A stretch of DNA of 64,000 nt, from assembly GCF_039536205.1 (NCBI RefSeq), contig NZ_BAAAYL010000001.1, positions 3,968,001-4,032,000 of the forward strand, in the 5' to 3' direction. This stretch comes from Streptomyces sannanensis. Its GTDB lineage: Bacteria; Actinomycetota; Actinomycetes; Streptomycetales; Streptomycetaceae. Both the position numbers and the translations under genes were made by a program. Shown piece after piece: positions 1-7,518 of this stretch (positions within the stretch are counted from its first letter, which is position 1; each line of letters starts with the position of its first letter). The notes beneath the pieces were generated by a model. It saw nothing but the letters and a program-made list of their open reading frames with translations, had not been told where the DNA came from and did no database searches.

Positions 1-45
1 TCCATGGTAAGGAGAAGGTCTACGGTTCGATTCCGTATTGGGGCT
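1..45 (+). tRNA. tRNA-Thr(GGT), 3' part only
   Basis: The window opens inside a tRNA. The anticodon loop ATGGTAA gives anticodon GGT (Thr). The T arm is TACGG-TTCGATT-CCGTA at 21-37, followed by the acceptor strand TTGGGGC and discriminator T at 45, with no encoded CCA. The 5' half lies outside the window. A tRNA-Thr followed by tRNA-Met and rpmG is the usual actinobacterial arrangement. Confidence 0.88.
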
Positions 46-94
46 CTGGTGTCGGGTGATCCTCGTCTTCGGGCGAGGGGATCCGTGACATCAA

Positions 95-167
95 AGCGGT
101 GTAGCTCAGTCGGTAGAGCAAGCGGCTCATAATCGCTGTGTCACCGGTTCAAGTCCGGTCACCGCTA
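95..167 (+). tRNA. tRNA-Met(CAT), elongator type
   Basis: This is a complete 73-nt cloverleaf. Acceptor AGCGGTG pairs with CACCGCT, the D arm is GCTC/GAGC, the anticodon loop CTCATAA carries CAT, and the T arm is ACCGG-TTCAAGT-CCGGT. The A:T first acceptor pair argues against an initiator tRNA, which would have a C:A mismatch. It lies between tRNA-Thr and rpmG, probably in one transcript. Confidence 0.93.
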
Positions 168-252
168 CACACGGTAGCCGATTGTGGGGTCGGTCCTTCG
201 ATCGGCTACTCTTTCTTGCGTTCATCCGTCCATCCGTCCAAGGAGCACTCAC

Positions 253-417
253 GTGGCTGCCACCGACGTCCGCCCGAAGATCACGCTGGCCTGCGTGGAG
301 TGCAAGGAGCGGAACTACATCACCAAGAAGAACCGGCGTAACAACCCGGACCGTCTTGAGATGAAGAAGCACTGCCCGCGTTGCAACGCGCACACCGCGC
401 ACCGCGAGACGCGCTGA
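253..417 (+). CDS. rpmG: 50S ribosomal protein L33
   Basis: This 54-aa basic protein of the large ribosomal subunit starts at GTG 253 behind AGGAG. It begins [20 protein letters not shown] and ends in the HCPRC/HRETR-type tail. Two CxxC-type pairs (CVEC near residue 14 and CPRC near residue 41) mark the zinc-binding C+ form of L33. The length is normal for the family. It follows tRNA-Thr and tRNA-Met directly, as in other actinobacteria. An upstream ATG in the same frame would add unrelated residues and has no ribosome binding site. Confidence 0.95.
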   Translation: MAATDVRPKITLACVECKERNYITKKNRRNNPDRLEMKKHCPRCNAHTAHRETR

Positions 418-431
418 ATCAGGCTCGTATA

Positions 432-463
432 CGAGGCCGTCCCCTTGCCCGGGGGCGGCCTCG
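432..463 (+). terminator. hairpin behind rpmG
   Basis: CGAGGCCG...CGGCCTCG forms a long GC-rich stem with an inner CCCC/GGGG extension, just after the rpmG stop. No real T-run follows, as is common in Streptomyces. Confidence 0.6.
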
Positions 464-636
464 TGTCGTTGGCTGGGTCTGCCTCCGGGGCGCCCCGAGC
501 CTGTGTCGAGGGTCCCTCCTTTGTCGGGACCTCTGTACGTTCTCCTTTTCGACACAGGCGGTGCCCTTCGGCTCGCTCGCGTCGTTTGTCGTGCCCATCC
601 ATGCAGGAAGTCAGGAAGTCAGGGAGGAACGAGTCC

Positions 637-1092
637 ATGGCGCTCGACCAGTCCTTCGTGGGGCGGTCCTACCCACCCACTCCCGCTTATGAAGTCGGCC
701 GCGAGAAAATCCGCGAGTTCGCCGAGGCGGTCGGTGACACCAATCCCGCGTACACGGATCCGGACGCCGCCAAGGCGCTGGGGCACTCCGATGTGATCGC
801 TCCGCCGACCTTTGTCTTCGCCATCACCTTCAAGGCCGCCGGTGTGGTCATCGAGGACCCGCAGCTCGGCCTGGACTACAGCCGGGTGGTGCACGGCGAC
901 CAGAGGTTCTCGTACACGCGCCCGGTGCGGGCGGGGGACCGGCTCTCGGTCACCTCGACCATCGAGTCGGTGAATTCCCGTGCGGGCAACGACATCCTGG
1001 ACATCCGCGGTGAGGTCCACGACGAGTCCGGTGAGCATGTCGTGACGGCGTGGACGAAGCTGGTCGCCCGTGCGGCCGGCGAGGAGGGCTGA
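637..1092 (+). CDS. MaoC-like (3R)-hydroxyacyl-ACP dehydratase, HadA-type subunit (UPF0336)
   Basis: A 151-aa hot-dog-fold protein of the FAS1-like/MaoC_dehydrat_N type. The start at ATG 637 is set by AGGGAGGA just upstream. The region GDTNPAYTD (about 33-41) aligns with the hydratase motif of the next gene but has Tyr39 where the catalytic His would be. Known family behaviour: mycobacterial HadA lacks the catalytic residues and stabilises substrate while HadB supplies catalysis. The next gene starts 5 bp after this stop, and the position between rpmG and the tRNA-Trp/secE block matches mycobacterial hadABC. Inference: it is the structural half of a heterodimeric 3-hydroxyacyl-ACP dehydratase. 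The exact substrate in Streptomyces is unknown. Confidence 0.85.
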   Translation: MALDQSFVGRSYPPTPAYEVGREKIREFAEAVGDTNPAYTDPDAAKALGHSDVIAPPTFVFAITFKAAGVVIEDPQLGLDYSRVVHGDQRFSYTRPVRAGDRLSVTSTIESVNSRAGNDILDIRGEVHDESGEHVVTAWTKLVARAAGEEG

Positions 1093-1097
1093 GGGCA

Positions 1098-1526
1098 ATG
1101 GCGGCGAAGATCGCATACGACGAGGTCGAGGTCGGCACCGAACTGCCCGCGCAGACCTTTCCGGTGACGCGTGCCACGCTCGTCCAGTACGCGGGGGCCT
1201 CCGGGGACTTCAACCCGATCCACTGGAACGAGAAGTTCGCCAAGGAGGTCGGGCTGCCGGACGTGATCGCGCACGGCATGTTCACCATGGCCGAGGCGAT
1301 CCGTGTGGTGACCGACTGGGCGGGCGACCCGGGAGCGGTCGTGGAGTACGGCGTCCGCTTCACCAAGCCGGTGGTCGTGCCCAACGACGACAAGGGCGCG
1401 GTCATCGAGGTCAGCGGCAAGGTCGCGGCGAAGCTGGACGACGACCAGGTCCGCGTCGACCTCACGGCCATGTCGGCCGGCCAGAAGGTGCTGGGCATGT
1501 CCCGCGCCGTGGTCCGGCTGGCCTGA
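1098..1526 (+). CDS. MaoC-family dehydratase, HadB-type catalytic subunit
   Basis: A 142-aa single hot-dog domain carrying the R-specific hydratase motif GDFNPIHW, with Asp37, Asn39 and His42 as the expected catalytic set, followed by the HGM segment near residue 60. It begins at ATG 1098, five bases after the HadA-type gene, so the two are almost certainly co-translated. Expected role: dehydration of (3R)-hydroxyacyl thioesters in type II fatty-acid synthesis, as a heterodimer with the preceding protein. A third subunit (HadC) is not visible here. The family is certain; the physiological substrate is inferred. Confidence 0.88.
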   Translation: MAAKIAYDEVEVGTELPAQTFPVTRATLVQYAGASGDFNPIHWNEKFAKEVGLPDVIAHGMFTMAEAIRVVTDWAGDPGAVVEYGVRFTKPVVVPNDDKGAVIEVSGKVAAKLDDDQVRVDLTAMSAGQKVLGMSRAVVRLA

Positions 1527-1535
1527 CGCGCGCGA

Positions 1536-1566
1536 GGGCAGCCGCTTCCGGCGGCTGCCCTTTCGT
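1536..1566 (+). terminator. intrinsic terminator after hadAB-type pair
   Basis: GGGCAGCCGC / GCGGCTGCCC is a perfect 10-bp stem with a TTCCG loop, followed by TTTCGT. It closes the rpmG/had operon. Confidence 0.85.
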
Positions 1567-1570
1567 ACTC

Positions 1571-1600
1571 TTGACTTTATTAGTGATTGGCCACTAACTT
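1571..1600 (+). promoter_or_regulatory. tetR promoter overlapped by palindromic operator
   Basis: TTGACT (1571-1576) and TAACTT (1595-1600) form a -35/-10 pair. Between them, TTAGT-N8-ACTAA (1580-1597) is a palindrome. The same TTAGT-N8-ACTAA sequence recurs at 2215-2232 in front of the efflux gene. The palindrome covers the -10 spacer, so a bound repressor would block its own promoter. The predicted transcription start is close to ATG 1608, suggesting a leaderless mRNA. Confidence 0.75.
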
Positions 1601-1607
1601 GACCGTC

Positions 1608-2177
1608 ATGGTCAGGATGAGTGCGGAGGAGCGGCGCGAGAGCGTCATCCGCGCCGCGATGCACGAGTTCGCGCGCGGAGGCTACTACGGGACGTCCACC
1701 GAGGCGATCGCCAAGCGGGTGGGTGTCTCGCAGCCGTACCTCTTCCGGCTCTTCCCGAACAAGCAGGCCATTTTCCTTGCCGCGGCGGCCCGCTGCCAGG
1801 AGGACACCCGTCGCGTGTTCGAGGAGGCGTCCGAGGGTCTGCACGGCGAAGAGGCCCTGCATGCCATGGCCAACGCCTATATGGGACTCATCAACGAAGA
1901 CCCCGACCGGCTGCTGCTGCAGATGCAGGTGTACGTCACGGTGGCAGCCGCAGAGGTGGCGGGCGACCACGAATTCGGCGAGACGGTACGGGCCGGCTGG
2001 ATGAAGCTCTGGGACGCCGTGCATCTTCCGCTCGGCGCCGACGTCGGTGAGACCACGACCTTCCTGGCATGCGGGATGCTCGTCAACACCCTCGTCGCCA
2101 TGGGCTTCCCGCCCGAGCACCGGGTCTGGGAGGGCTTCTATCCCTCGGCGCGCACGCTCGGCCGCCTCGAAAAGTAA
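1608..2177 (+). CDS. TetR/AcrR-family transcriptional repressor of the adjacent MFS pump
   Basis: A 189-aa regulator. The N-terminal TetR helix-turn-helix covers about residues 10-55 (AAMHEFARGGYYGTSTEAIA, then KRVGVSQPYLFRLF), followed by an all-helical ligand/dimer domain. A TTG at 1587 would open a longer frame but would put the operator and -10 inside the coding region, so ATG 1608 (or 1617) is preferred; no Shine-Dalgarno is visible, consistent with a leaderless message. It ends 72 bp before the co-directional efflux gene, and both genes carry TTAGT-N8-ACTAA. Inference: ligand-responsive autorepressor and repressor of the pump. The inducer cannot be told. Confidence 0.9.
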   Translation: MVRMSAEERRESVIRAAMHEFARGGYYGTSTEAIAKRVGVSQPYLFRLFPNKQAIFLAAAARCQEDTRRVFEEASEGLHGEEALHAMANAYMGLINEDPDRLLLQMQVYVTVAAAEVAGDHEFGETVRAGWMKLWDAVHLPLGADVGETTTFLACGMLVNTLVAMGFPPEHRVWEGFYPSARTLGRLEK

Positions 2178-2214
2178 CGCCGTACGACGCAGTACTTCTT
2201 CACGTTCACGAAAG

Positions 2215-2232
2215 TTAGTCATCAATAACTAA
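2215..2232 (+). promoter_or_regulatory. second TetR operator, in front of MFS gene
   Basis: TTAGT-CATCAATA-ACTAA has the same half-sites and the same 8-nt centre as the palindrome at 1580-1597. It lies 17 bp before the GTG start of the pump gene, where it would overlap the promoter or leader. Confidence 0.75.
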
Positions 2233-2249
2233 CCCCATGGGGGGGAACA

Positions 2250-3680
2250 GTGAACCAGCACTCGTCGGCCCGCCGCGGCGGAGCCGTCTGGGCCCTCGTC
2301 ATCACGAGCGTCGCCGGCTTCATGGCGGCCCTCGACAACCTCGTCGTCACCACGGCCCTGCCCTCCATCCGGGCCGACCTCGGGGGAGCCCTCGAAGACC
2401 TCGAATGGACCGTCAACGCCTACACCCTCACCTTCGCGGTCCTGCTCATGTTCGGCGCCGCACTCGGTGACCGCTTCGGGCGCCGCCGGCTCTTCATGGC
2501 CGGACTCGTCGTCTTCACCGGCGCCTCCGCCGCGGCAGCCCTGGCACCCGGCATCGGCGCGCTCATCGTCGCCCGCGCGGTCCAGGGCACCGGTGCCGCG
2601 ATCATGATGCCGCTGACCCTCACCCTGCTCACGGCCGCCGTCCCGGCCCAACGCCGTGGCGCCGCCCTGGGCATCTTCAGTGCCGTCACCGGCCTCGCCG
2701 TCGCCTGCGGCCCGCTCATCGGCGGCAGTCTCACCGAACACATCGCCTGGCAGTGGATCTTCTGGCTGAACGTCCCGCTCGGCCTTGCCCTCCTTCCGCT
2801 CGCCCGGCTGCGCCTCACCGAGTCGTACGGCCCGAACTCCCGCCTCGACGTCCGCGGCACCCTCCTCGCCAGCGCCGGACTCTTCGGCGTCGTCTACGCC
2901 CTGGTCAACGCCAACGCCGACGGCTGGACCAGCGGCCCCGTCCTCACCGGCCTGATCGCCGGCACGGCCCTGCTCGGCGGCTTCGTCCACCACGGCATCC
3001 ACAACAGGAACCCCATGCTGCCCATGCGGCTCTTCCGCAGCCGTGCCTTCACCGGCATCAACGCCGCGAGCCTGCTGATGTACCTCGGCATGTTCGGCTC
3101 GATCTTTCTGCTGAGCCAGTTCCTGCAGACCGTCGTCGGTTACTCGCCGACCGAGGCCGGCCTGCGCATGCTGCCCTGGACCGCCATGCCGATGATCGTG
3201 GCGCCCATCGCGGGCGTCCTCTCCGACCGCATCGGCGGCCGCCCCGTCGTCGCGACCGGACTCGCCCTGCAGGCCGTCGGACTCGGGCTGTACGCCCTGG
3301 TGCTCTCGCCCGACGTCTCGTACACCGCGCAGCTCCCGGCCCTGATCGTCAGCGGCATCGGCATGGCCCTGTACTTTGCCCCGGCCGCGCACCTGGCGAT
3401 GTCCAGCGTCCGGCCGGCCGAGCAGGGCATCGCCTCCGGCGCCAACAACGCACTGCGCGAGGTCGGGGGCGCCCTCGGCGTCGCCGTGCTGGCCTCGGTC
3501 TTCTCCGCGCAGGGCGGCTACGAGTCCGCCTCGGCGTTCGTCGACGGCACCGTCCCGGCGCTCTGGATCGGCGCGGCAGCGGTGGCCGTGGCCGCCCTGG
3601 CAGCCCTCCTGATCCCGTCCCGCGGCCCCCTCGTGGCGGAGCCGGTGTCCGACAAGGTTCCCGCCCGCGCCTCTGTCTGA
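2250..3680 (+). CDS. MFS multidrug efflux transporter, DHA2 (14-TMS) family
   Basis: A 476-aa membrane protein with about 14 hydrophobic segments. TM1 contains LDNLVVTTALPSI (28-40, motif D1 of DHA2 drug:H+ antiporters). The TM2-3 loop has motif A, GAALGDRFGRRR (69-80), and TM5 is rich in Gly/Pro (CGPLIGGSLTE) as in motif C. GTG 2250 is preceded by a GGGGGGGAA ribosome binding site. The gene is 72 bp downstream of a TetR gene with a shared operator and 15 bp upstream of a small DUF3291-like gene, so the three look like one efflux/detoxification unit. Substrate unknown; proton-driven export of a hydrophobic compound is inferred. Confidence 0.92.
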   Translation: MNQHSSARRGGAVWALVITSVAGFMAALDNLVVTTALPSIRADLGGALEDLEWTVNAYTLTFAVLLMFGAALGDRFGRRRLFMAGLVVFTGASAAAALAPGIGALIVARAVQGTGAAIMMPLTLTLLTAAVPAQRRGAALGIFSAVTGLAVACGPLIGGSLTEHIAWQWIFWLNVPLGLALLPLARLRLTESYGPNSRLDVRGTLLASAGLFGVVYALVNANADGWTSGPVLTGLIAGTALLGGFVHHGIHNRNPMLPMRLFRSRAFTGINAASLLMYLGMFGSIFLLSQFLQTVVGYSPTEAGLRMLPWTAMPMIVAPIAGVLSDRIGGRPVVATGLALQAVGLGLYALVLSPDVSYTAQLPALIVSGIGMALYFAPAAHLAMSSVRPAEQGIASGANNALREVGGALGVAVLASVFSAQGGYESASAFVDGTVPALWIGAAAVAVAALAALLIPSRGPLVAEPVSDKVPARASV

Positions 3681-3695
3681 AACGGAGCCCTCGCC

Positions 3696-4094
3696 ATGCC
3701 CGATGTGTCCTGGTTCACACCCGACCGGCCCGCACCCCACACCGAGGCCTACGTCATGGCTTCGCGGTTCGAGACCCGCACCCTGTTCGGCGCCTTCCGG
3801 TTCTTCCTGAAGGCGCCCGGCATCCTGCGGCAGCTCCGTTCGGCGCCCGGTGCCTACGGCGCCACGCTCAGGGCCCGCCCACTGCGGCGGACCTTCCTGA
3901 CGCTGTCCGCGTGGGAGTCCCGCGACGCGCTGTACCGGTTCGCGGGCAGCGACCCGCATCGCTCCAGCGCACGCGCGCTGCGGCCGCTGATGCGTGACTC
4001 GGCGTTCACCTGTTGGGCCGTGGATGCGGACGGGCTGCCGCTCGGCTGGGACGAGGCGGAGCGCAGGCTCGCGAACCAGGAGGCGACGCGCTGA
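3696..4094 (+). CDS. DUF3291 / monooxygenase-like small protein
   Basis: A 132-aa soluble protein of the dimeric alpha/beta-barrel type, resembling DUF3291 and antibiotic-biosynthesis-monooxygenase-like proteins. Recognisable pieces are the N-terminal strand YVMASRFETR, the central RPLRRTFLTLSAWESRDALYRF and the terminal RDSAFTCWAVD strand. It starts 15 bp after the pump gene with ACGGAG as ribosome binding site, so it is probably translated from the same transcript and controlled by the TetR repressor. Enzymatic activity is unproven. Inference: it modifies or senses the pump substrate or a related compound. Confidence 0.75.
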   Translation: MPDVSWFTPDRPAPHTEAYVMASRFETRTLFGAFRFFLKAPGILRQLRSAPGAYGATLRARPLRRTFLTLSAWESRDALYRFAGSDPHRSSARALRPLMRDSAFTCWAVDADGLPLGWDEAERRLANQEATR

Positions 4095-4501
4095 ACTGGG
4101 CCGCGCCGCCCAGGTGGGCCGGTGTGTCCGTCCTCGAGCGCCGGACGGGGCTGGGAGCCCGACGCCCCCCGTGGGGTGGGCCGGTGTCCGGGCCGTAAAA
4201 CGTGATGTGTGTCGCGCGACGACTTCTGTTGCTCGATTCGGCTGAGCAGCAGGGACCGGCTACGAGGGCAGCACGGACGACCTCGTTGTCGCAGGTCGCG
4301 GTCCGAGCGTCGGAACCACCCGGGAATTGCGCAGCAGAGTCCGACTGTGCCGGTCGACTCTTCTGACCACGAGACCGCGCGGCGTACGGGGGTCCGGGGT
4401 TGCCCCCGGAAAGACACAGCATGCTCGGCCCGGGCGGTACCCCCGCAGCGCCACCCGGGCGGTACCACCTGCAGCGGCACCCGGCCTGCGCGCGGCCCTC
4501 G

Positions 4502-4682
4502 GGCGTCGCACCGGGCCCGGACGGCGCCCGCCGCGTGCCGCACTCGGGCGTCGCACCCGGCCCGCGCGGTACCGGGCGGCGTCGCACCGGGCCCGGACGG
4601 CGCCCGCCGCGTGCCGCACTCGGGCGTCGCACCCGGCCCGCGCGGTACCGGGCGGCGTCGCACCCGGCCCGGACGGCGCCTA
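4502..4682. repeat. 76-bp imperfect tandem repeat in long intergenic region
   Basis: The stretch 4095-4754 has no credible gene. It holds about 2.4 copies of a 76-bp unit starting with GGCGTCGCACC at 4502, 4578 and 4654. Each unit contains two related sub-blocks (CGTCGCACC.GGCCCG and GCGGTACCGGGC). Degenerate GGGCGGTACC-like pieces extend upstream to about 4430. Near 4128, GTCCTCGAGCGCCGGACGGG is the common Streptomyces extragenic inverted element. No coding potential, tRNA or obvious ncRNA is apparent. An open frame through the repeat fuses to murB but its composition is repeat-derived. Confidence 0.75.
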
Positions 4683-4742
4683 CTGACGCGTGGCACCCTC
4701 GGCCCGGCCAACACCCCAAGCGTCACTCACCCGGGCCACGGC

Positions 4743-4748
4743 TACCCT
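4743..4748 (+). promoter_or_regulatory. murB -10 element, leaderless start
   Basis: TACCCT lies six bases before the GTG start codon of murB at 4755, the spacing expected when transcription begins at the start codon. No Shine-Dalgarno is present. The -35 region is poor. Confidence 0.5.
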
Positions 4749-4754
4749 GTGCGG

Positions 4755-5810
4755 GTGCAGGAACTCCACGATGCCCCTCTCGCCCCCCTGACCACCTTCC
4801 GGCTCGGCGGCCCCGCCACCCGGCTCGTCGCGGCCACCACGGACGACGAGGTGATCGCCACCGTTCGCGAGGCGGACGCCACCGGCACCCCGCTCCTCAT
4901 CATCGGCGGCGGCAGCAACCTGGTCATCGGTGACAAGGGCTTCGACGGCACCGCCCTGCGCATCGCCACCAAGGGCTTCACCCTCGACGGCACCCGTCTC
5001 GAACTCGCCGCCGGCGAGGTATGGACGGACGCCGTCGCCCGCACCGTCGAGGCGGGTCTGGCCGGGATCGAGTGCCTCGCCGGCATCCCGGGCTCGGCCG
5101 GCGCGACCCCGATCCAGAACGTCGGCGCGTACGGCCAGGAGGTGGCCGGCACGATCACCGAGGTGGTCGCTTACGACCGCCGCTCCGGTGAGACGGTCAC
5201 CATCCCCGCCACCGAATGCGCGTTCTCGTACCGGCACAGCCGTTTCAAGCAGGACCCGGACCGCTTCGTCGTGCTGCGCGTCCGGTTCGAGCTGGAGGAC
5301 GCGGACGGCATGTCGGCGCCCGTCAAGTACGCCGAGACGGCCCGCACCCTGGGCGTCGAGCCCGGCGACCGGGTCCCGCTGGCGGCCGCCCGCGAGACGG
5401 TGCTCAAGCTGCGTGCGGGCAAGGGCATGGTGCTGGACCCGGAGGACCATGACACCTGGTCGGCGGGTTCGTTCTTCACCAACCCGATCCTGACGAACGG
5501 TGAGTACGAGGCCTTCCTCGCCCGTGTGCGAGAGCGTCTGGGCCCGGACGTCACCCCTCCTGCCTTCCCGGCGGGGGAGGACCGCACCAAGACCTCCGCC
5601 GCCTGGCTGATCGACAAGGCCGGCTTCACCAAGGGCTACGGCATGGGCCCGGCCCGTATCTCCACCAAGCACACGCTCGCCCTCACCAACCGCGGCGAGG
5701 CGACCACCGAAGACCTGCTGGCCCTGGCCCGCGAAGTCGTGGCCGGCGTCCGTGACGCCTTCGGAATCACGCTGGTGAACGAGCCGGTGACGGTCGGCGT
5801 GACCCTCTGA
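4755..5810 (+). CDS. murB: UDP-N-acetylmuramate dehydrogenase
   Basis: A 351-aa FAD enzyme. It reduces UDP-GlcNAc-enolpyruvate to UDP-MurNAc with NADPH, the second committed step of cytoplasmic peptidoglycan precursor synthesis. The N-terminus MQELHDAPLAPLTTFRLGGP is family-typical. The FAD-binding segment LLIIGGGSNLVIGDKGF lies near 41-57, CLAGIPGSAGATPIQNVGAY near 102-121, a catalytic Ser in WSAGSFFTNP and the C-terminal catalytic Glu region near VNEPVTVGVTL. GTG 4755 is chosen although the frame is open to 4209: the extra 180 residues are translated repeat sequence. It appears monocistronic, with an ECF sigma gene about 95 bp downstream. Confidence 0.95.
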   Translation: MQELHDAPLAPLTTFRLGGPATRLVAATTDDEVIATVREADATGTPLLIIGGGSNLVIGDKGFDGTALRIATKGFTLDGTRLELAAGEVWTDAVARTVEAGLAGIECLAGIPGSAGATPIQNVGAYGQEVAGTITEVVAYDRRSGETVTIPATECAFSYRHSRFKQDPDRFVVLRVRFELEDADGMSAPVKYAETARTLGVEPGDRVPLAAARETVLKLRAGKGMVLDPEDHDTWSAGSFFTNPILTNGEYEAFLARVRERLGPDVTPPAFPAGEDRTKTSAAWLIDKAGFTKGYGMGPARISTKHTLALTNRGEATTEDLLALAREVVAGVRDAFGITLVNEPVTVGVTL

Positions 5811-5829
5811 GAACGCTCCGGAAAAGAGT

Positions 5830-5858
5830 GGAACCCCGCGGAATCCCCAGGTTGTCGA
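5830..5858 (+). promoter_or_regulatory. possible ECF-type promoter of the sigma gene
   Basis: GGAACC at 5830-5835 and GTC at 5854-5856 are separated by 18 nt, resembling ECF promoters of the GGAAC...GTC kind. It sits 48 bp before the sigma factor start and would allow autoregulation. The match is short, so this is tentative. Confidence 0.4.
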
Positions 5859-5905
5859 GTGGGTGACAGGGTCTTCGGACCGCACACTCGTCGAGGGGAG
5901 CACCC

Positions 5906-6427
5906 GTGGGGACGGGGGCCGCAGGTGAAGCCGACTTCACGGCGTTCACACAAGCGACGTACGCCTCACTGCTGCGCACCGCCCGCCTGCTGACAGGGGA
6001 CAGTCACGCTGCCGAGGACCTGGTCCAGGCCGCCCTGGTCAAGGTCTACCTGCACTGGAGCCGGTCCGCCGCGTGGGCGTCACCGCAGGCGTACGCCCGC
6101 AAAGTGGTCGTCAACCTCTACGCGACCTGGCGCCGGCGCCGCTGGCACGCCGAGATCGCGCACTCGGACCACGCCGCCGAGGCCGACGGCCGGGACATGG
6201 CGGGCGGCGCCGAGGCGCGGCTGGAACTGGCCCGCGCGCTCACCACCCTCCCCCGGGCCCAGCGCGCGGTCGTGGTGCTCCGCTTCTACGAGGACCTGTC
6301 GGTGGAAGAGACGGCCGAACTGCTCGGCTGTTCGCCCGGGACGGTCAAGAGCCGGACCAACAGGGCCTTGGAGCGGCTGCGCGCCACGGGCGTGCTCGCC
6401 GGTTACGCGGGAAGGGCTGCGCGATGA
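5906..6427 (+). CDS. ECF RNA polymerase sigma factor, SigE-family (TIGR02983-like)
   Basis: A 173-aa sigma factor. Region 2 covers about residues 12-85, including LLRTARLLTGDSHAAEDLVQ and the -10 recognition segment with WASPQAYARKVVVNLYATWR. Region 4 covers 115-165, with LPRAQRAVVVLRFYEDLSVE and the HTH LLGCSPGTVKSRTNRALERL. No region 1.1 or 3 is present. GTG 5906 is preceded by GAGGGGAGC. Its stop overlaps the next start (ATGA), so it is translationally coupled to a membrane protein that probably acts as its partner or anti-sigma. The regulated genes are unknown apart from likely autoregulation. Confidence 0.92.
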   Translation: MGTGAAGEADFTAFTQATYASLLRTARLLTGDSHAAEDLVQAALVKVYLHWSRSAAWASPQAYARKVVVNLYATWRRRRWHAEIAHSDHAAEADGRDMAGGAEARLELARALTTLPRAQRAVVVLRFYEDLSVEETAELLGCSPGTVKSRTNRALERLRATGVLAGYAGRAAR

Positions 6428-7335
6428 GCGATGAGGAGCTGCTGCGGCGGGGACTCCAGGAACTGGCGGAGTCGGAACCGGCAGGGGGCCCGCCCCCCGT
6501 GGACACCCTGGTGGCACGTGGCCGCCGCACACGCCGTCTCCGGCGGTCGCTGGCCGTCGGAGGAGCCACGCTGCTGTTCGCCGGGGGATCGGTGCTCGGT
6601 GTGTGGTGGCAGACGGAACCGGCGCTGAAACCCCCTCCGCTGGCCGTCAAGTCGAAGTTGCCACGCCCGCTGCCGTTCCACGGGCCGTACACGCCGCAGC
6701 CACCGTCCAAGCCGGGCGAACCGCTGGACACCGGGCCCGTGAAGCCCGCGACAGGCGTGCGCTACCGCTACGACCTGTCCGCCGTCTGCGGCATGCAGTA
6801 CGCGGTCTTCGACGGCCGGGTGTGGGAGCGCAGCACGGACGGGCCGCAGCACATGCCGAGCTTGATCGGGGACCGCGTGCACGGGTACATGCGCTGGACG
6901 GAGGGGTACCGGACCCGGGCGGAGGTGGACACGGCCACGTTCGAGACCGACTCGCCCGCCCTGCCCCCGCTGACCTTCCACCCACTCTCCGGCGACGTGC
7001 CGTCCTGTGTCTCCCAGGAGCCGAAGCGGAGGCACTCCGATGCCCCGGCCGCCGTACCCGGTCCTGCGCACCCGCGCATCGGCGTCAGGTACGTGTACGA
7101 CATGACCAAGGACTGCGGCATGCGCTACGCCGTGTTCGGCGGGCGCCTGTGGAAGGTCCCGGGACGTTTCGCCCCCGGTTCGCTGGTGGAGTGGGTGAAC
7201 GACCTACCCGTCCCGGCGCACATGACCCAGGTGTCCCGGGACAGGGCTGTCCTCGAGATGCCGGCCTTTCCGGGGGAAGAGCCCCGGAAGATCACCTATT
7301 ACGCCGTGAACGGCCGGGGCTACGACTGCTCCTAG
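6424..7335 (+). CDS. membrane-anchored protein coupled to ECF sigma, with two related outer domains
   Basis: A 303-aa protein. The N-terminal 40 residues are cytoplasmic (MSDEELLRRGLQELAESEP, then RGRRTRRLRR). One transmembrane segment covers about 43-62, followed by a proline-rich linker and two related exported units: one begins GVRYRYDLSAVCGMQYAVFD (about 117) and the second GVRYVYDMTKDCGMRYAVFG (about 220). Each has a conserved Cys and a later Cys, suggesting paired disulfides. ATGA overlap with the sigma gene implies a regulatory pair, as for many Streptomyces SigE-family sigma factors. No zinc anti-sigma HxxxCxxC motif is visible, so an anti-sigma role is inference from position and topology. 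Confidence 0.75.
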   Translation: MSDEELLRRGLQELAESEPAGGPPPVDTLVARGRRTRRLRRSLAVGGATLLFAGGSVLGVWWQTEPALKPPPLAVKSKLPRPLPFHGPYTPQPPSKPGEPLDTGPVKPATGVRYRYDLSAVCGMQYAVFDGRVWERSTDGPQHMPSLIGDRVHGYMRWTEGYRTRAEVDTATFETDSPALPPLTFHPLSGDVPSCVSQEPKRRHSDAPAAVPGPAHPRIGVRYVYDMTKDCGMRYAVFGGRLWKVPGRFAPGSLVEWVNDLPVPAHMTQVSRDRAVLEMPAFPGEEPRKITYYAVNGRGYDCS

Positions 7336-7518
7336 GCGTGTCCTGAAGATCTTGGAATCGCGCCCGGCTTGCACCGGTTCATGGCGATTGACATTTACTG
7401 GCAATCCGGGGCGAGTCAGGCGGCCGGAGCAAGATCTTCATCGGTCTTCCAGGGGGCCGGCCGCGTCGTGTGCGCCGCAGGAGGCGTACGAGGAGGAGGG
7501 GCACCGGGGAGACCCACC

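Noticed and set aside
1587..1607. TTG 1587 as start of the TetR gene
   Set aside because: It would place the operator and -10 element inside the coding sequence and add no conserved residues.
4209..4754. N-terminal extension of murB (182 extra residues)
   Set aside because: It translates the intergenic repeat, lacks a ribosome binding site, and the MurB family begins at the MQELHD position.
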